Positions 1 to 7,710 of a DNA stretch of 10,501 nucleotides are shown here, piece by piece. Both the position numbers and the translations under genes were made by a program. Source of the DNA: Planctomycetota bacterium (GTDB lineage: Bacteria; Planctomycetota; Planctomycetia; Pirellulales; Thermoguttaceae); assembly GCA_025356915.1 (NCBI GenBank), contig JANXQG010000532.1:1-10501 (forward strand), read 5' to 3'. Below the pieces are notes generated by a model that was not told the DNA's origin, did no database searches, and saw nothing but the letters and a program-made list of their open reading frames with translations. Every line of letters starts with the position of its first letter. The stretch's first letter is position 1.

Positions 1-2
1 AA

Positions 3-2036
3 GGCATCCGCACGGCCATCGAGCAGGACCGCGTGCTCGGCCTGACCGATGCCGCGCTTCCCGCCGACCAGCCTTTGCCCACCGCTTCGGACGTTGCTCC
101 GCTGACGTTTCCCGAGCTGCCGGCTGGCCCCGATGGCAAACCGAACGATCAGCCCAAGATTGAGTCCATCGCGCGGCATGTACCGGCTGAGTTCTTCTAT
201 ATCCGCTTCGGCAGCTTTGAAAACTTCCTCTGGTTCCAGGACACGCTTGAAACTTGGGGTGGCGACCTACAGAACCTGGTTGCCATGCGCGGCTTGAACG
301 ATCAGAAGAACCAGCGGATCCAGAATCAACTTGTCTTGGAGCAAACTCAGCTTTCCCGAATGCTCGGCGGTACGGTGATTTCCGACGTGGCGATGATCGG
401 TACCGATCTGTTGATGCAGGACGGCGCTGCGATCGGGTTCCTCTTTGAAGCACGCAACGGCATGTTGCTCGGTTCGAGCCTCTCTGGACCACGCGCCGCA
501 CGAGTCAAGCAAGGCAAGGCCAAGGAGGAAACGCTCAAGATCGAGGGGCAGAATGTTTCGTTTCTTTCTTCCTCCGACGGGTCGATCCGTTCCTATTACG
601 TAGTCAGCGGTGATTACCACTTGGTGACGTCGTCGCCTGCGCTGGTGGCACGTTTCCTGCAATCGGCCAAGGGCGAAGGTTCGCTGGGCAATTCGCGGGA
701 GTTTCGCCATGCCAGGAGCGTATTGCCGACCGAGCGCAACGACGCGGTGTTCATCTACTTTTCCGATGCCTTCTACCGTAACTACACCAGCCCCGCCTAC
801 CGCATTGAATCACTGCGCCGCTTGGAAGCCGCCACCGACATCGAGATCGTGCAACTGGCGAAGCTCAACGCGGCCACGGAAGGAAAGCCGGGCAGCACGA
901 TTGAGGAACTGATCGAGGGTGGGTTCTTGCCACCCGGATTTGGCCCGCGATCCGATGGCAGCCATGCCGTGATCGGCAAGGGCGAGGTTTATGATTCCGT
1001 TCGCGGCCGGCGCGGCTCCTTCATCCCAGTGCCCGACTTGCCGGTTCAGCAAGTCAGCAGAGCAGAGGCCGGCTCCTACGCACGCTTTGTTGCCTACTCC
1101 CAAGAGAACTGGGGCCCGGTCGAGCCGATGCTCGTCGGCTTGCAACGCAAGTCGCTTCCCGGCAAGCGAGAGCAAGTGGTGATCGACGCCCGTATGTCGC
1201 CGCTGCAACGAAAGCGGATCGCGATGCTTGCCAAGATTGCCGGCCCGATTGCCAATGATCAACTTGCCGCCATACCGGGCAACATGGGCACGTTCGAGGC
1301 GAGCCTGCCGAACCAGCGAATGTTCGGCGGCCTTCGCGACGTGGCTCCCCCCAACGAATTGATCGACGGCCGTTTCATGCCCTGGCTGAAACTTCGCAAC
1401 ACGATCGTCGGCTACCTCGGCTATCGAGGCGACCCAGGCTTCTTGCGATTGCTGGAGCTGATGTTTGTCGGCCCGCAGGATGCCAACGGCTACAAACGAA
1501 GTCTCATCGGTCTATGGCGATTGCAGTATGGGACGTATGCCCTCTTCTCCTTCCAACCGGAGGTGTTGGCCGAGGTGGCGGCGCAGTTGCGTTTTGAACC
1601 GGCCAGACATCCGGCCCAACTGCGATTGCACTTTGACGACATTTCCTCCGCAAGGATCACGCCTTTTCTGAACAACTGGGGCTACGCCCGCACCCGGGAG
1701 ACGGTCTTGGGCAATCTTCGCCTGATGCACTCACTCAACCAGCAGTTGCACGTGCCCGTGAAGGACTGCCGCGAGGCGGCTGAATTTCTCTTGGCGGCAA
1801 AATTGGTCTGTCCTTTGGGTGGTCAGTACGTTGTCCGCGATATGCCAGCCGGCGAGAGTCGCTGGACCTCGACCCGTCTTGAGGAATTCCAGCCCAAAGG
1901 CGGTTTCGCACCGCAGGCGCCGCAGGGCTATGTCGCCCCGCCGCTGAATTGGTTTCGCGGCCTCGACCTGCATGCCGCAGTGGTCGATATGCTGCTGACC
2001 GCGCACGCCGAGGTCGTCATGCAGTTGCCGAAGTAG
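3..2036 (+). CDS. Uncharacterised large protein, 5' end outside the window
   Basis: The frame is open from base 3 to the TAG at 2034-2036 and has no stop before the left edge, so the gene starts upstream. The GTG at 33 reads as an ordinary valine inside GIRTAIEQDRVLGL and should not be taken as the start. At least 677 residues are visible. The sequence shows a proline-rich stretch near the visible N-terminus and then VPAEFFYIRFGSFENFLWF, a kind of opening seen in large planctomycete secreted or envelope proteins. No catalytic motif, transmembrane segment or repeat stands out in the visible part. A stretch near 280-320 (sequence IEELIEGGFLPPGF, then SDGSHAV) recalls wording found in prepilin-like and DUF3352-like proteins, but this is too weak to name a family. 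The gene converges on the ABC operon, with 46 bases between the two stop codons. Coding status is firm; function is unknown. Confidence 0.85.
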   Translation, partial: GIRTAIEQDRVLGLTDAALPADQPLPTASDVAPLTFPELPAGPDGKPNDQPKIESIARHVPAEFFYIRFGSFENFLWFQDTLETWGGDLQNLVAMRGLNDQKNQRIQNQLVLEQTQLSRMLGGTVISDVAMIGTDLLMQDGAAIGFLFEARNGMLLGSSLSGPRAARVKQGKAKEETLKIEGQNVSFLSSSDGSIRSYYVVSGDYHLVTSSPALVARFLQSAKGEGSLGNSREFRHARSVLPTERNDAVFIYFSDAFYRNYTSPAYRIESLRRLEAATDIEIVQLAKLNAATEGKPGSTIEELIEGGFLPPGFGPRSDGSHAVIGKGEVYDSVRGRRGSFIPVPDLPVQQVSRAEAGSYARFVAYSQENWGPVEPMLVGLQRKSLPGKREQVVIDARMSPLQRKRIAMLAKIAGPIANDQLAAIPGNMGTFEASLPNQRMFGGLRDVAPPNELIDGRFMPWLKLRNTIVGYLGYRGDPGFLRLLELMFVGPQDANGYKRSLIGLWRLQYGTYALFSFQPEVLAEVAAQLRFEPARHPAQLRLHFDDISSARITPFLNNWGYARTRETVLGNLRLMHSLNQQLHVPVKDCREAAEFLLAAKLVCPLGGQYVVRDMPAGESRWTSTRLEEFQPKGGFAPQAPQGYVAPPLNWFRGLDLHAAVVDMLLTAHAEVVMQLPK

Positions 2037-2082
2037 GTCTCCTAGACTTCGGAGTCCATCCATGTCAAATGAAAGAGGTGCG

Positions 2083-3753
2083 TCAATACCACACCCGCCA
2101 CCGGCGATGAAATAGCCAAAGCATGGTGCTCAACAAGAACGCGTCGAGCAGGACGTAAAACGCGATGAAAGCCGAGGCGGCGTGTTGCCACCAGAAACCG
2201 GCGCCCGGGGCGTGATTCTGCACATCGCCCAACGTCAAGGGTAGGCTGAACGCGGCAGCCAGAGGGCTGGTTGCGGTGGACCACTGTAGCCACGTGAAGG
2301 GGCTGTTCCAGCCAGTCGCGATCTGGCGCGAGACGAGCAATCGCACCACCGGCGAAAACTCCTGGGCAAAAATCCAGGCCGCCACGGGGGCCGCATGGAG
2401 TAGCAAGAGAATCCCATAGGTCGCCATCATGCTTACGCTCGTGCGAGAAAAGAGCACCGAGCAAAACATGCCCAGCGTGGTCGTCGTCAGCGCAGTCAAG
2501 GCCACGATGACAAAATAGCGAAGGATCGTCAGCGTGTCGAACCGGTAAGTCCAGGGCGGCAAGAGCCAGGCCAAAAGCAGTGGCCAGAAGATAAAGGCCG
2601 TCAGTACGCACGATATTCTCAACCCGGAAATCAACTTGCCGCTGAGAATCTGCCACGGTGAAACGGTCGTCGTGAGCAGCAACTCCAGCGTCTGCCGCTC
2701 GTGCTCGCTGGTCACGCTTCCTGCGGAAAACACCGGGCCTACCAGCACGTTGAACAACACGATATAGCAGGTGTACCAGGGTGCCCAAGCGGGCTTGATA
2801 TAGAGGCAGACCGCCATCAGCGGCAGGGCCAGCAACATGCTCAATTGGATCACCAGTCGCAGCATGAGCGTGCCCCGGCCAAAAAGTTCGCTGCGCATCT
2901 CCTTGTCGAAAATCGGATTAACCCCGTCGGCCATGAGATCGTTGCGATTGGCTGGCGCGAACAGCTTGTCCGGAAACTTGTCGCTGCGGATGACCATGCC
3001 CACGGCCATCTTCTGCTCGAAGTCGGGATCGACAACGTCCCTAGCCTCCGCGCCCATGTCGGGCGGATACAGGAGCCGACGGCTAGTGGCTCTCAGTAAC
3101 GTCACGGCACCCGCCAGGCACCCGATGGGCAATACGCCGCCGATCATCACCAATCGCCAGAAGCCCGAGGTTTGCGAGTAGAACAAAACGCCCACCAGGG
3201 TCAGCGGCAGGATCACCATGTAAGAAACGACCAGGGCTGCGATGGTGCGGGCAAAATAGCTGCTGGCCGCCACGCAGATCATGCCGAAGAGTGTCGCGCA
3301 GGCCGCCATGCCGCAGTAGGTCGCCAGCACTTCATAAGGCGACACGCCTCCCAGCGGCAGGCAGAGCATGATGATCGGCAGCGAACAGAAAACGAGTACT
3401 GCCAAGTGGCACAGCGCCGCCAGCAGCTTACCTAGCACTACGGCTCCCGGCCGCAAAGGGCTGGCCAGCAGCATTTCATAGGTCTGCCGTTCCTTTTCGC
3501 CCGCGATCGTGCCGGCAGCGAAGCTGGGAACCATCAACGACAACAGAATATATTGGCCCAGGAAGAACAGATCAACCAACCGCGACGCTTCCTGCGGGCG
3601 ACGCGTCAGATCCAATCGCGTCTGGCTCGGCCACGCTGCGTAAACGACCACGCCCAGCAGGGCGATGTAGATCAGCAGCAGAACGAACGCTCGCTTCATG
3701 CGGAGATTGACAAGCAGTTCGCGCTGGAGGACGGGATTTTCGATCAAATACAT
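2083..3753 (-). CDS. ABC-2 type transporter permease, internally duplicated
   Basis: This 556-residue integral membrane protein is probably the permease partner of the ATPase encoded just upstream. Hydrophobic segments lie near residues 22-41, 64-85, 105-133, 142-164, 170-192, 203-220, 298-318, 324-345, 378-400, 410-435, 440-463 and 525-546. It contains two related halves. Residues 78-114 (FAAGTIAGEKERQTYEMLL onward) match residues 342-378 (FSAGSVTSEHERQTLELLL onward), and each half opens with an NP(V/I)xxxE element, at residues 6 and 279. The ExERQT(Y/L)E(M/L)LL motif is typical of ABC-2 permeases, where it lies at the cytoplasmic face beside the ATPase. The start ATG is 4 bases after the ATPase stop, with a GGTGG 9 bases upstream as a modest ribosome site, so translation is probably coupled. 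Substrate is unknown; export or an envelope function is an inference from the family. Confidence 0.9.
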   Translation of the reverse strand: MYLIENPVLQRELLVNLRMKRAFVLLLIYIALLGVVVYAAWPSQTRLDLTRRPQEASRLVDLFFLGQYILLSLMVPSFAAGTIAGEKERQTYEMLLASPLRPGAVVLGKLLAALCHLAVLVFCSLPIIMLCLPLGGVSPYEVLATYCGMAACATLFGMICVAASSYFARTIAALVVSYMVILPLTLVGVLFYSQTSGFWRLVMIGGVLPIGCLAGAVTLLRATSRRLLYPPDMGAEARDVVDPDFEQKMAVGMVIRSDKFPDKLFAPANRNDLMADGVNPIFDKEMRSELFGRGTLMLRLVIQLSMLLALPLMAVCLYIKPAWAPWYTCYIVLFNVLVGPVFSAGSVTSEHERQTLELLLTTTVSPWQILSGKLISGLRISCVLTAFIFWPLLLAWLLPPWTYRFDTLTILRYFVIVALTALTTTTLGMFCSVLFSRTSVSMMATYGILLLLHAAPVAAWIFAQEFSPVVRLLVSRQIATGWNSPFTWLQWSTATSPLAAAFSLPLTLGDVQNHAPGAGFWWQHAASAFIAFYVLLDAFLLSTMLWLFHRRWRVWY

Positions 3754-3757
3754 GGGA

Positions 3758-4684
3758 TTAAGCCACCACCCCTTTCGTCACCATCATAAACAGATCCTCC
3801 AACGTCGGATATTTCTCGGCAAAGGAACTCATCCTCGCGCCGGCGGTCACGAGCTTCTCCATCAGACCGGCCACCTGGTTGTCGTCAGCCGCCAACTCCA
3901 CGGTCACATGCTGGTCCTCAATCTGCACGTTGCGTGTCTCGGGCATGTTGCGGATGATCGCCAAACCGGCCTCCATGTTTTCCAGAAAGCGAATCCGCAC
4001 CGTGCGATTGCCTCGGATACGGCGATAGACCTCGTCAATCGGGCCAGACATCAAAAGCTTACCCCGCTCGATGATGCCGATCGAGCTACAGCAGTCAGCT
4101 AACTCCGCGAGGATATGGCTGGAAATGAGGATCGTCTTGCCCATGCGGCGAAGCTCCTTGAAGAGGGCTTTGATCTCGATCCTCGCACGCGGGTCCAATC
4201 CGCTGGTCGGCTCGTCAAGGATCAGCACTGGCGGGTCATGGACCAGCGTCTTCGCCAGGCAAAGCCGCTGCTTCATGCCGCGCGACAGGCCACTGACGAA
4301 GGCATCGCGCTTGCCGGTTAGGTCCAACAATTCCATCACGTCGTTCAAGACATGCCGCCGCCGGGCTTGTGGAAGCTGATAGGCCACGGCAAAAAAGTCG
4401 AGGAACTCCCATACCTTCATGCCGTCGTAAACGCCAAAGCCGTCAGGCATATAACCAATGCTGCGACGCACGGCTAGTGGATCCTTGCTCACGCGATAGC
4501 CGTTAACAATCCCTTCGCCGCTGGTGGCCTTCAGTAGCGTGGCCAGGAAGCGGATGCTCGTACTCTTGCCGGCACCGTTGGGGCCGATGAAGCCGAACAT
4601 CTCGCCAGACTCGATCTTCAGGTTCAATTGATCGACGGCCAAAAGATCTTGGTAACGCTTTGTAAAGTTAATGAGTTCGATCAT
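3758..4684 (-). CDS. ABC transporter ATP-binding protein (ABC-2/CcmA-like)
   Basis: This is a 308-residue cytoplasmic ATPase that would power the permease encoded directly downstream. The motifs are in the correct order: Walker A GPNGAGKST at 34-42, Q-loop region IGYMPDGFG at 76-84, signature LSRGMKQR at 133-140, Walker B VLILDEP at 153-159, D-loop SGLD at 161-164 and the H-loop histidine at 190 (ISSH). The Q-loop position carries aspartate instead of glutamine; ABC-2 ATPases often have glutamate there. Residues from about 225 to 308 form a C-terminal accessory domain of the kind seen in ABC-2 exporter ATPases. The ATG overlaps the stop of the lipoprotein gene as ATGA (4681-4684). No Shine-Dalgarno sequence is visible before it, so reinitiation by ribosomes finishing the upstream gene is likely. 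The substrate cannot be read from the sequence. Confidence 0.95.
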   Translation of the reverse strand: MIELINFTKRYQDLLAVDQLNLKIESGEMFGFIGPNGAGKSTSIRFLATLLKATSGEGIVNGYRVSKDPLAVRRSIGYMPDGFGVYDGMKVWEFLDFFAVAYQLPQARRRHVLNDVMELLDLTGKRDAFVSGLSRGMKQRLCLAKTLVHDPPVLILDEPTSGLDPRARIEIKALFKELRRMGKTILISSHILAELADCCSSIGIIERGKLLMSGPIDEVYRRIRGNRTVRIRFLENMEAGLAIIRNMPETRNVQIEDQHVTVELAADDNQVAGLMEKLVTAGARMSSFAEKYPTLEDLFMMVTKGVVA

Positions 4685-7128
4685 TTTGTATCACTATCAG
4701 GGACCGGAAGCTGGCCAGCGTCCAGATGGGCGACCAAAATCGCGGCCTGCCGTACTTGCCTCGCTGCGGGAGTAACCGTCAGGCCTGACACATCATCGCC
4801 GATTCGGGCCACGAGACAAATCTCGTCGGATCGTAACTCCTGACGCTGTAGAGCCACTTCAGCAATCCCCTCAACACTCAATTCGCCGCTAGGGTCCGAA
4901 TCTTGGGAGCGAGGGTAGGATGGACTTCCGAGTCCGTGCTCAGTAGGGTCCGCTGCCGCTTTTCCCGAGCGAGAATATCGCTCGAACTTCAAGACCGCGG
5001 TCGCGCCTGGCTCAAGTCGGCCGATCCTCGCCAAGTCGTTGCCGCTGGATAGGCCGCAAACGGCCCGACAATCATCCAGCGGGTGCGTCGTGCCATTGGT
5101 CACCCGCAATCCTCCGCCGCTATCTCGGTGCAGCGCGACCGTGCCGCCGAAATCGGCCATCTCCTCGCTATGCACGAAATCGACGACGTTCGACCCCACG
5201 TTGAACCCGGTCAGTTGCGTATCGTCACCTCGCCGACAAACCAACTCACTGGGGGCCTGCCAGACCGGCATTTCAAACTGCTCCGGGGAGGAAACGCGGG
5301 GAAACGGCAGGATCTGTCCGCCGGGATCACCGAGGCAGAACTCGTAGCGAGTGGCCAGTGAAGTATACAGTGCCGTATAGCGTGCCACATGCACCCGCGA
5401 ATACCCAGGCTGCATCTCGATCACGGCGATCTCGTTCCGCGATCGGGCAAAGCCAACATTCAATTGAGCCTGCTGGATCACTACGACCGTACAGGCAATC
5501 GCGATCAGCGGTGCCGCGATCCACGCCCACTCCACGCGGCCAAGGAGCCGAAAGACGATCCAGTTGGCTGGTACGAGCACGCACAAATAGCCAACCACGA
5601 CCCAGATAATGAAGCTCCGCTCGGGAACGCTGATGCCGGCGGCATTGGCCAGCGCCGTTCGCGCGGCCTGGGCCACGGGGCTGAAGTCGTTCCAGGCACC
5701 CAGCCCGGGAGCAACTTCTTTGTCGAGCGAGACAGGAGCGTTGTCGTTGTCCGGAATGCCGTTTTCATCGACGATCGAGTCGGACGTCGGAGATCCGCCA
5801 AAACGGGTTTCCGAAACCGATCTTTGGGCTGCCACGACATCAGCCGCGTAACTCGTGAAGTTTACCCACGCATCTCGGGAAAAATATCGCACAGCGGTCA
5901 TCTTCGCGGCATCCAGAGGGGAGGGATTCGCTTTCGCGTCGGCCCATCGGAATTTCAACTCTTCCGTCTCTTTGTCGATCCAAAACACCCGTGCTGGCCG
6001 CCGCAGCAGACAGGCATTAAAAAAACAATCGTAGCCCGCCCAACCGGTCAACTCGGTTCCCGTCAGGCGGAAGGCCGAGGCCACGATTCGTCCGCGGCCA
6101 ACTTGCCGCTCAACGAGCAGGTCGCTCGTGTAGGGCAGATACTCGGCGCGTCTTTCTTTTTTCAGATCAGCCCCCGGCCAAAATTTCACCGGCCTCGGAG
6201 GAGGACCAAATTCACCAGCCCAATAACTAAATTCCGCCAAGTCCTCTGCCGAGAAAGTTCGCGACTTTGCTACGGTAGCCGGTAGGTAGGGCCGCAGGAA
6301 ACTGTTCTGGAGTTGCTCCAAGGCATCGGGGCCGCTGACGATAATCTGCCCACCCCAATGCAGCCAATCGACCAGAGCATGTTGTTGGTCGATGTCGCAT
6401 TGCGCCGGGTCGAAGTCGTCCCAAAGCAGATAGGCAATGCTCGTCCAGCAGAGCGCGTTGCTTGGCAGGCTCGGCCGCCGCGATGCAGGCATCGACACCA
6501 CTTCGTAGTACTTTGGTCCCGTGTCGCTTTCGGCATTGGAACGACGCAGATGGATCGAGGCGAGTTTCTTGTCAAGATACTCGTAACGACTAGCCACTTG
6601 CGAGAGCACGATGAAGTAATAACGATACGACGGCATGCGCTGTAGCAACATGCTCCGCTCAATCGCCGCCGGACCTCCGCCGCCGGCCGCCAGCTTGAAA
6701 TTCACCGAGCGGGCTTCCTGTTGTGGCGGAATCCAAATGGACGATTCCAACGACTTCGGCTGGTCCTTGGCCAGGGCGGCGGGACGCTGCATGGCTATTT
6801 CATAAGGAACTGCAACCAGCGGCACCTTGTGGTCACTCTGGTCGACAATCTGGGTTTGCAGCTCGCCCTGAAAGTCGCCGCGATTGGCCTTCACGTCGGG
6901 CCAAGTCAGGCTGACCCAGTGGCCCGGCTTGCACAACCCGGAAAATTCCTTTGGCGAGGGCGTAACAGTCGGCCTCTGGGCCTCGAATGGCTCTTTTTCC
7001 TTTTCTTTTTTCTTGGCCTTTTCTTCAGCCTCCGGTATTTTGTGGCATCCTCCGCAGCTCGGCAGGCAGAGTATCAGCAAGAAAAGCAACAGGCACTTGG
7101 CGCCATGCTCCTTCAAGATTGCTATCAC
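4681..7128 (-). CDS. Large membrane-anchored lipoprotein heading an ABC-2 operon
   Basis: I do not recognise a named family for this 815-residue protein. Residues 12-24 are a hydrophobic signal ending in the lipobox-like LPSC, with Cys25 the likely lipidated residue. A highly charged linker rich in Lys and Glu follows at 33-51. Residues about 225-355 (YLLWDDFDP, then DWLHWGGQIIVSGPDAL and VGRGRIVASAF) resemble the class I glutamine-amidotransferase-like fold found in DUF4350/GldG-like partners of ABC-2 transporters, but no catalytic Cys-His pair is evident. Two transmembrane helices lie near 505-528 and 534-553. Residues 560-815 form a second soluble domain that should face the same side as the first. 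The GTG start at 7128 is chosen because of a strong AAGGAGG 5 bases upstream. It is the first gene of the operon and overlaps the ATPase start. A role as extracytoplasmic or regulatory subunit of the transporter is inferred from context. Confidence 0.88.
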   Translation of the reverse strand: MIAILKEHGAKCLLLFLLILCLPSCGGCHKIPEAEEKAKKKEKEKEPFEAQRPTVTPSPKEFSGLCKPGHWVSLTWPDVKANRGDFQGELQTQIVDQSDHKVPLVAVPYEIAMQRPAALAKDQPKSLESSIWIPPQQEARSVNFKLAAGGGGPAAIERSMLLQRMPSYRYYFIVLSQVASRYEYLDKKLASIHLRRSNAESDTGPKYYEVVSMPASRRPSLPSNALCWTSIAYLLWDDFDPAQCDIDQQHALVDWLHWGGQIIVSGPDALEQLQNSFLRPYLPATVAKSRTFSAEDLAEFSYWAGEFGPPPRPVKFWPGADLKKERRAEYLPYTSDLLVERQVGRGRIVASAFRLTGTELTGWAGYDCFFNACLLRRPARVFWIDKETEELKFRWADAKANPSPLDAAKMTAVRYFSRDAWVNFTSYAADVVAAQRSVSETRFGGSPTSDSIVDENGIPDNDNAPVSLDKEVAPGLGAWNDFSPVAQAARTALANAAGISVPERSFIIWVVVGYLCVLVPANWIVFRLLGRVEWAWIAAPLIAIACTVVVIQQAQLNVGFARSRNEIAVIEMQPGYSRVHVARYTALYTSLATRYEFCLGDPGGQILPFPRVSSPEQFEMPVWQAPSELVCRRGDDTQLTGFNVGSNVVDFVHSEEMADFGGTVALHRDSGGGLRVTNGTTHPLDDCRAVCGLSSGNDLARIGRLEPGATAVLKFERYSRSGKAAADPTEHGLGSPSYPRSQDSDPSGELSVEGIAEVALQRQELRSDEICLVARIGDDVSGLTVTPAARQVRQAAILVAHLDAGQLPVPDSDTK

Positions 7129-7133
7129 TCTGT

Positions 7134-7140
7134 CCTCCTT
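7134..7140 (-). promoter_or_regulatory. Ribosome binding site deciding a GTG start
   Basis: On the minus strand, AAGGAGG is followed by ACAGA and then GTG at 7128. This near-perfect Shine-Dalgarno sequence at 5 bases spacing supports GTG at 7128 as the start of the lipoprotein gene. It is the strongest such site in the operon; the two downstream genes have a weak site or none. Confidence 0.75.
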
Positions 7141-7174
7141 GATTTAGTGTAACGGATCGCCTTTGGTGTGCGAC

Positions 7175-7251
7175 GGCTTACCGTCGCTTTTCAATACGGC
7201 TGGTCCCAATCGAACAAACTCCCCTCGCGTTTTGAAATGCGACGGTAAGCC
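7175..7251. repeat. 24-bp imperfect inverted repeat, possible MITE-like or hairpin element
   Basis: The left arm at 7175-7198 (GGCTTACCGTCGC then TTTTCAATACG) matches the reverse complement of 7228-7251 (CGTTTTGAAATGC then GACGGTAAGCC) at 22 of 24 positions, with a 29-base loop. The left arm also overlaps a smaller perfect palindrome at 7170-7187, with stem GCGACGG/CCGTCGC and loop CTTA, followed by TTTT on the plus strand. The element lies just upstream of the lipoprotein operon, so it could fold in its leader or be a remnant of a small non-autonomous mobile element. No transposase and no target-site duplication were seen. The inverted repeat is directly visible; its nature is inferred. Confidence 0.6.
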
Positions 7252-7370
7252 AGCCATTTTCTTGGGCATGGTGAATTCCTATCATGGTCATTCATTTACA
7301 CCGAACAAAAACCATTTTACCAGATCGTACCAAGACGACAGGCGATTCAGCGGCCATGATATCAAGAGGA

Positions 7371-7403
7371 TTCACCGCAAAGGAACGCAGAGAACGCAAA
7401 GAA
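7371..7403. repeat. 9-bp-periodic dispersed repeat (ACGCARAGR type)
   Basis: After TTCACC, the plus strand reads CGCAAAGGA, ACGCAGAGA, ACGCAAAGA and then AAGGG, a run of three 9-base units. On the minus strand it is CTTTGCGTTCTCTGCGTTCC, a sequence type found scattered between genes in many environmental genomes and often mistranslated as short KEGTQRTQRK-like or FAFSAFLCGE-like peptides. It sits directly after the PEP-CTERM relic when read on the minus strand. I give it no function. Confidence 0.6.
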
Positions 7404-7418
7404 AGGGAAAAGGGTTAT

Positions 7419-7645
7419 GCGTTTTACCCTTACCCAGATTCCAAACGCTACGGCGCAGGATAATAGCAGAGCGAGGCTACCGGGCTCAGGAACACTTGCA
7501 ACATGAAAACCGAGAGTGCGGTACTCGTACGTGGGGTAGGTGTAGCGAACCCCCCGGCAAATGGTGGGTTGCGCACGAAGTTGAGACGCTGGCAGCACTT
7601 TCCGCTGTTCCAGATCATTTCGCGTAACGCACCGTTCAATGACAA
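7419..7645 (-). pseudogene. Decayed 3' end of an FGE/SUMF1-like PEP-CTERM protein
   Basis: Read on the minus strand, pieces of one protein appear in three frames. TGGAACAGCGGA (7612-7601) gives WNSG. After removing one A from the AAA at about 7600, the next frame gives SAASVSTS (7599-7576). A shift at about 7575 gives RNPP. A further shift gives RYTYPTYEYRTLGFHVASVPEPGSL. This order (WNSG, then SR/RN, then PTYE, then GFRVASVPEP) is what planctomycete formylglycine-generating-enzyme-like (sulfatase-modifying factor) proteins with a PEP-CTERM tail look like. The sorting signal is well kept: VPEP, a hydrophobic LALLLSCAVAFGIWV, then basic RVKR (7496-7419). The frame then runs on without a stop into the 9-bp repeat and ends at 7362. 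Most of the original gene is gone. The upstream limit near 7645 is uncertain. The PEP-CTERM match is firm; assignment to the FGE family rests on remembered family sequence. Confidence 0.65.
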
Positions 7646-7703
7646 CCGTTGGCAAGGTTATGATCAAGGCCCTTATTCCTAACTTCGGCCTGTCCCCCAT
7701 TTT

Positions 7704-7710
7704 CCTCCTT
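7704..7710 (-). promoter_or_regulatory. Shine-Dalgarno-like AAGGAGG overlapping the dnaA stop
   Basis: On the minus strand, the dnaA stop TAA (7711-7709) overlaps AAGGAGG, which is followed after 3 bases by ATG at 7700. That ATG opens a 112-codon frame ending at 7362, which contains the PEP-CTERM relic. The spacing is shorter than usual and the encoded N-terminus has no signal peptide, which a PEP-CTERM substrate needs. The site may be chance or a leftover of a former junction. Confidence 0.3.

Noticed and set aside
33..35. GTG as the start of the first gene
   Set aside because: The same frame is open upstream to the window edge with ordinary coding content and no ribosome site, so the gene most likely begins outside the window.
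2045..2056. Hairpin GACT-TCGG-AGTC between the convergent stops as a terminator
   Set aside because: The stem is only 4 bp and there is no T-run on either strand.
2042..2788. 248-codon minus-strand frame
   Set aside because: It lies inside the permease gene in another frame and shows no membrane or family pattern; a shadow.
5389..6285. 298-codon plus-strand frame
   Set aside because: It is antisense to the lipoprotein gene, Arg/His/Pro-rich and without recognisable motifs; a by-product of high GC.
7410..7431. AAGGGT/ACCCTT stem as a terminator
   Set aside because: A 6-bp stem with a 10-base loop and no T-run, lying within the PEP-CTERM relic; probably chance.
7163..7627. 154-codon plus-strand frame across the repeat region
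   Set aside because: It translates the inverted repeat, the 9-bp repeat and the antisense of the PEP-CTERM relic; no coherent protein.
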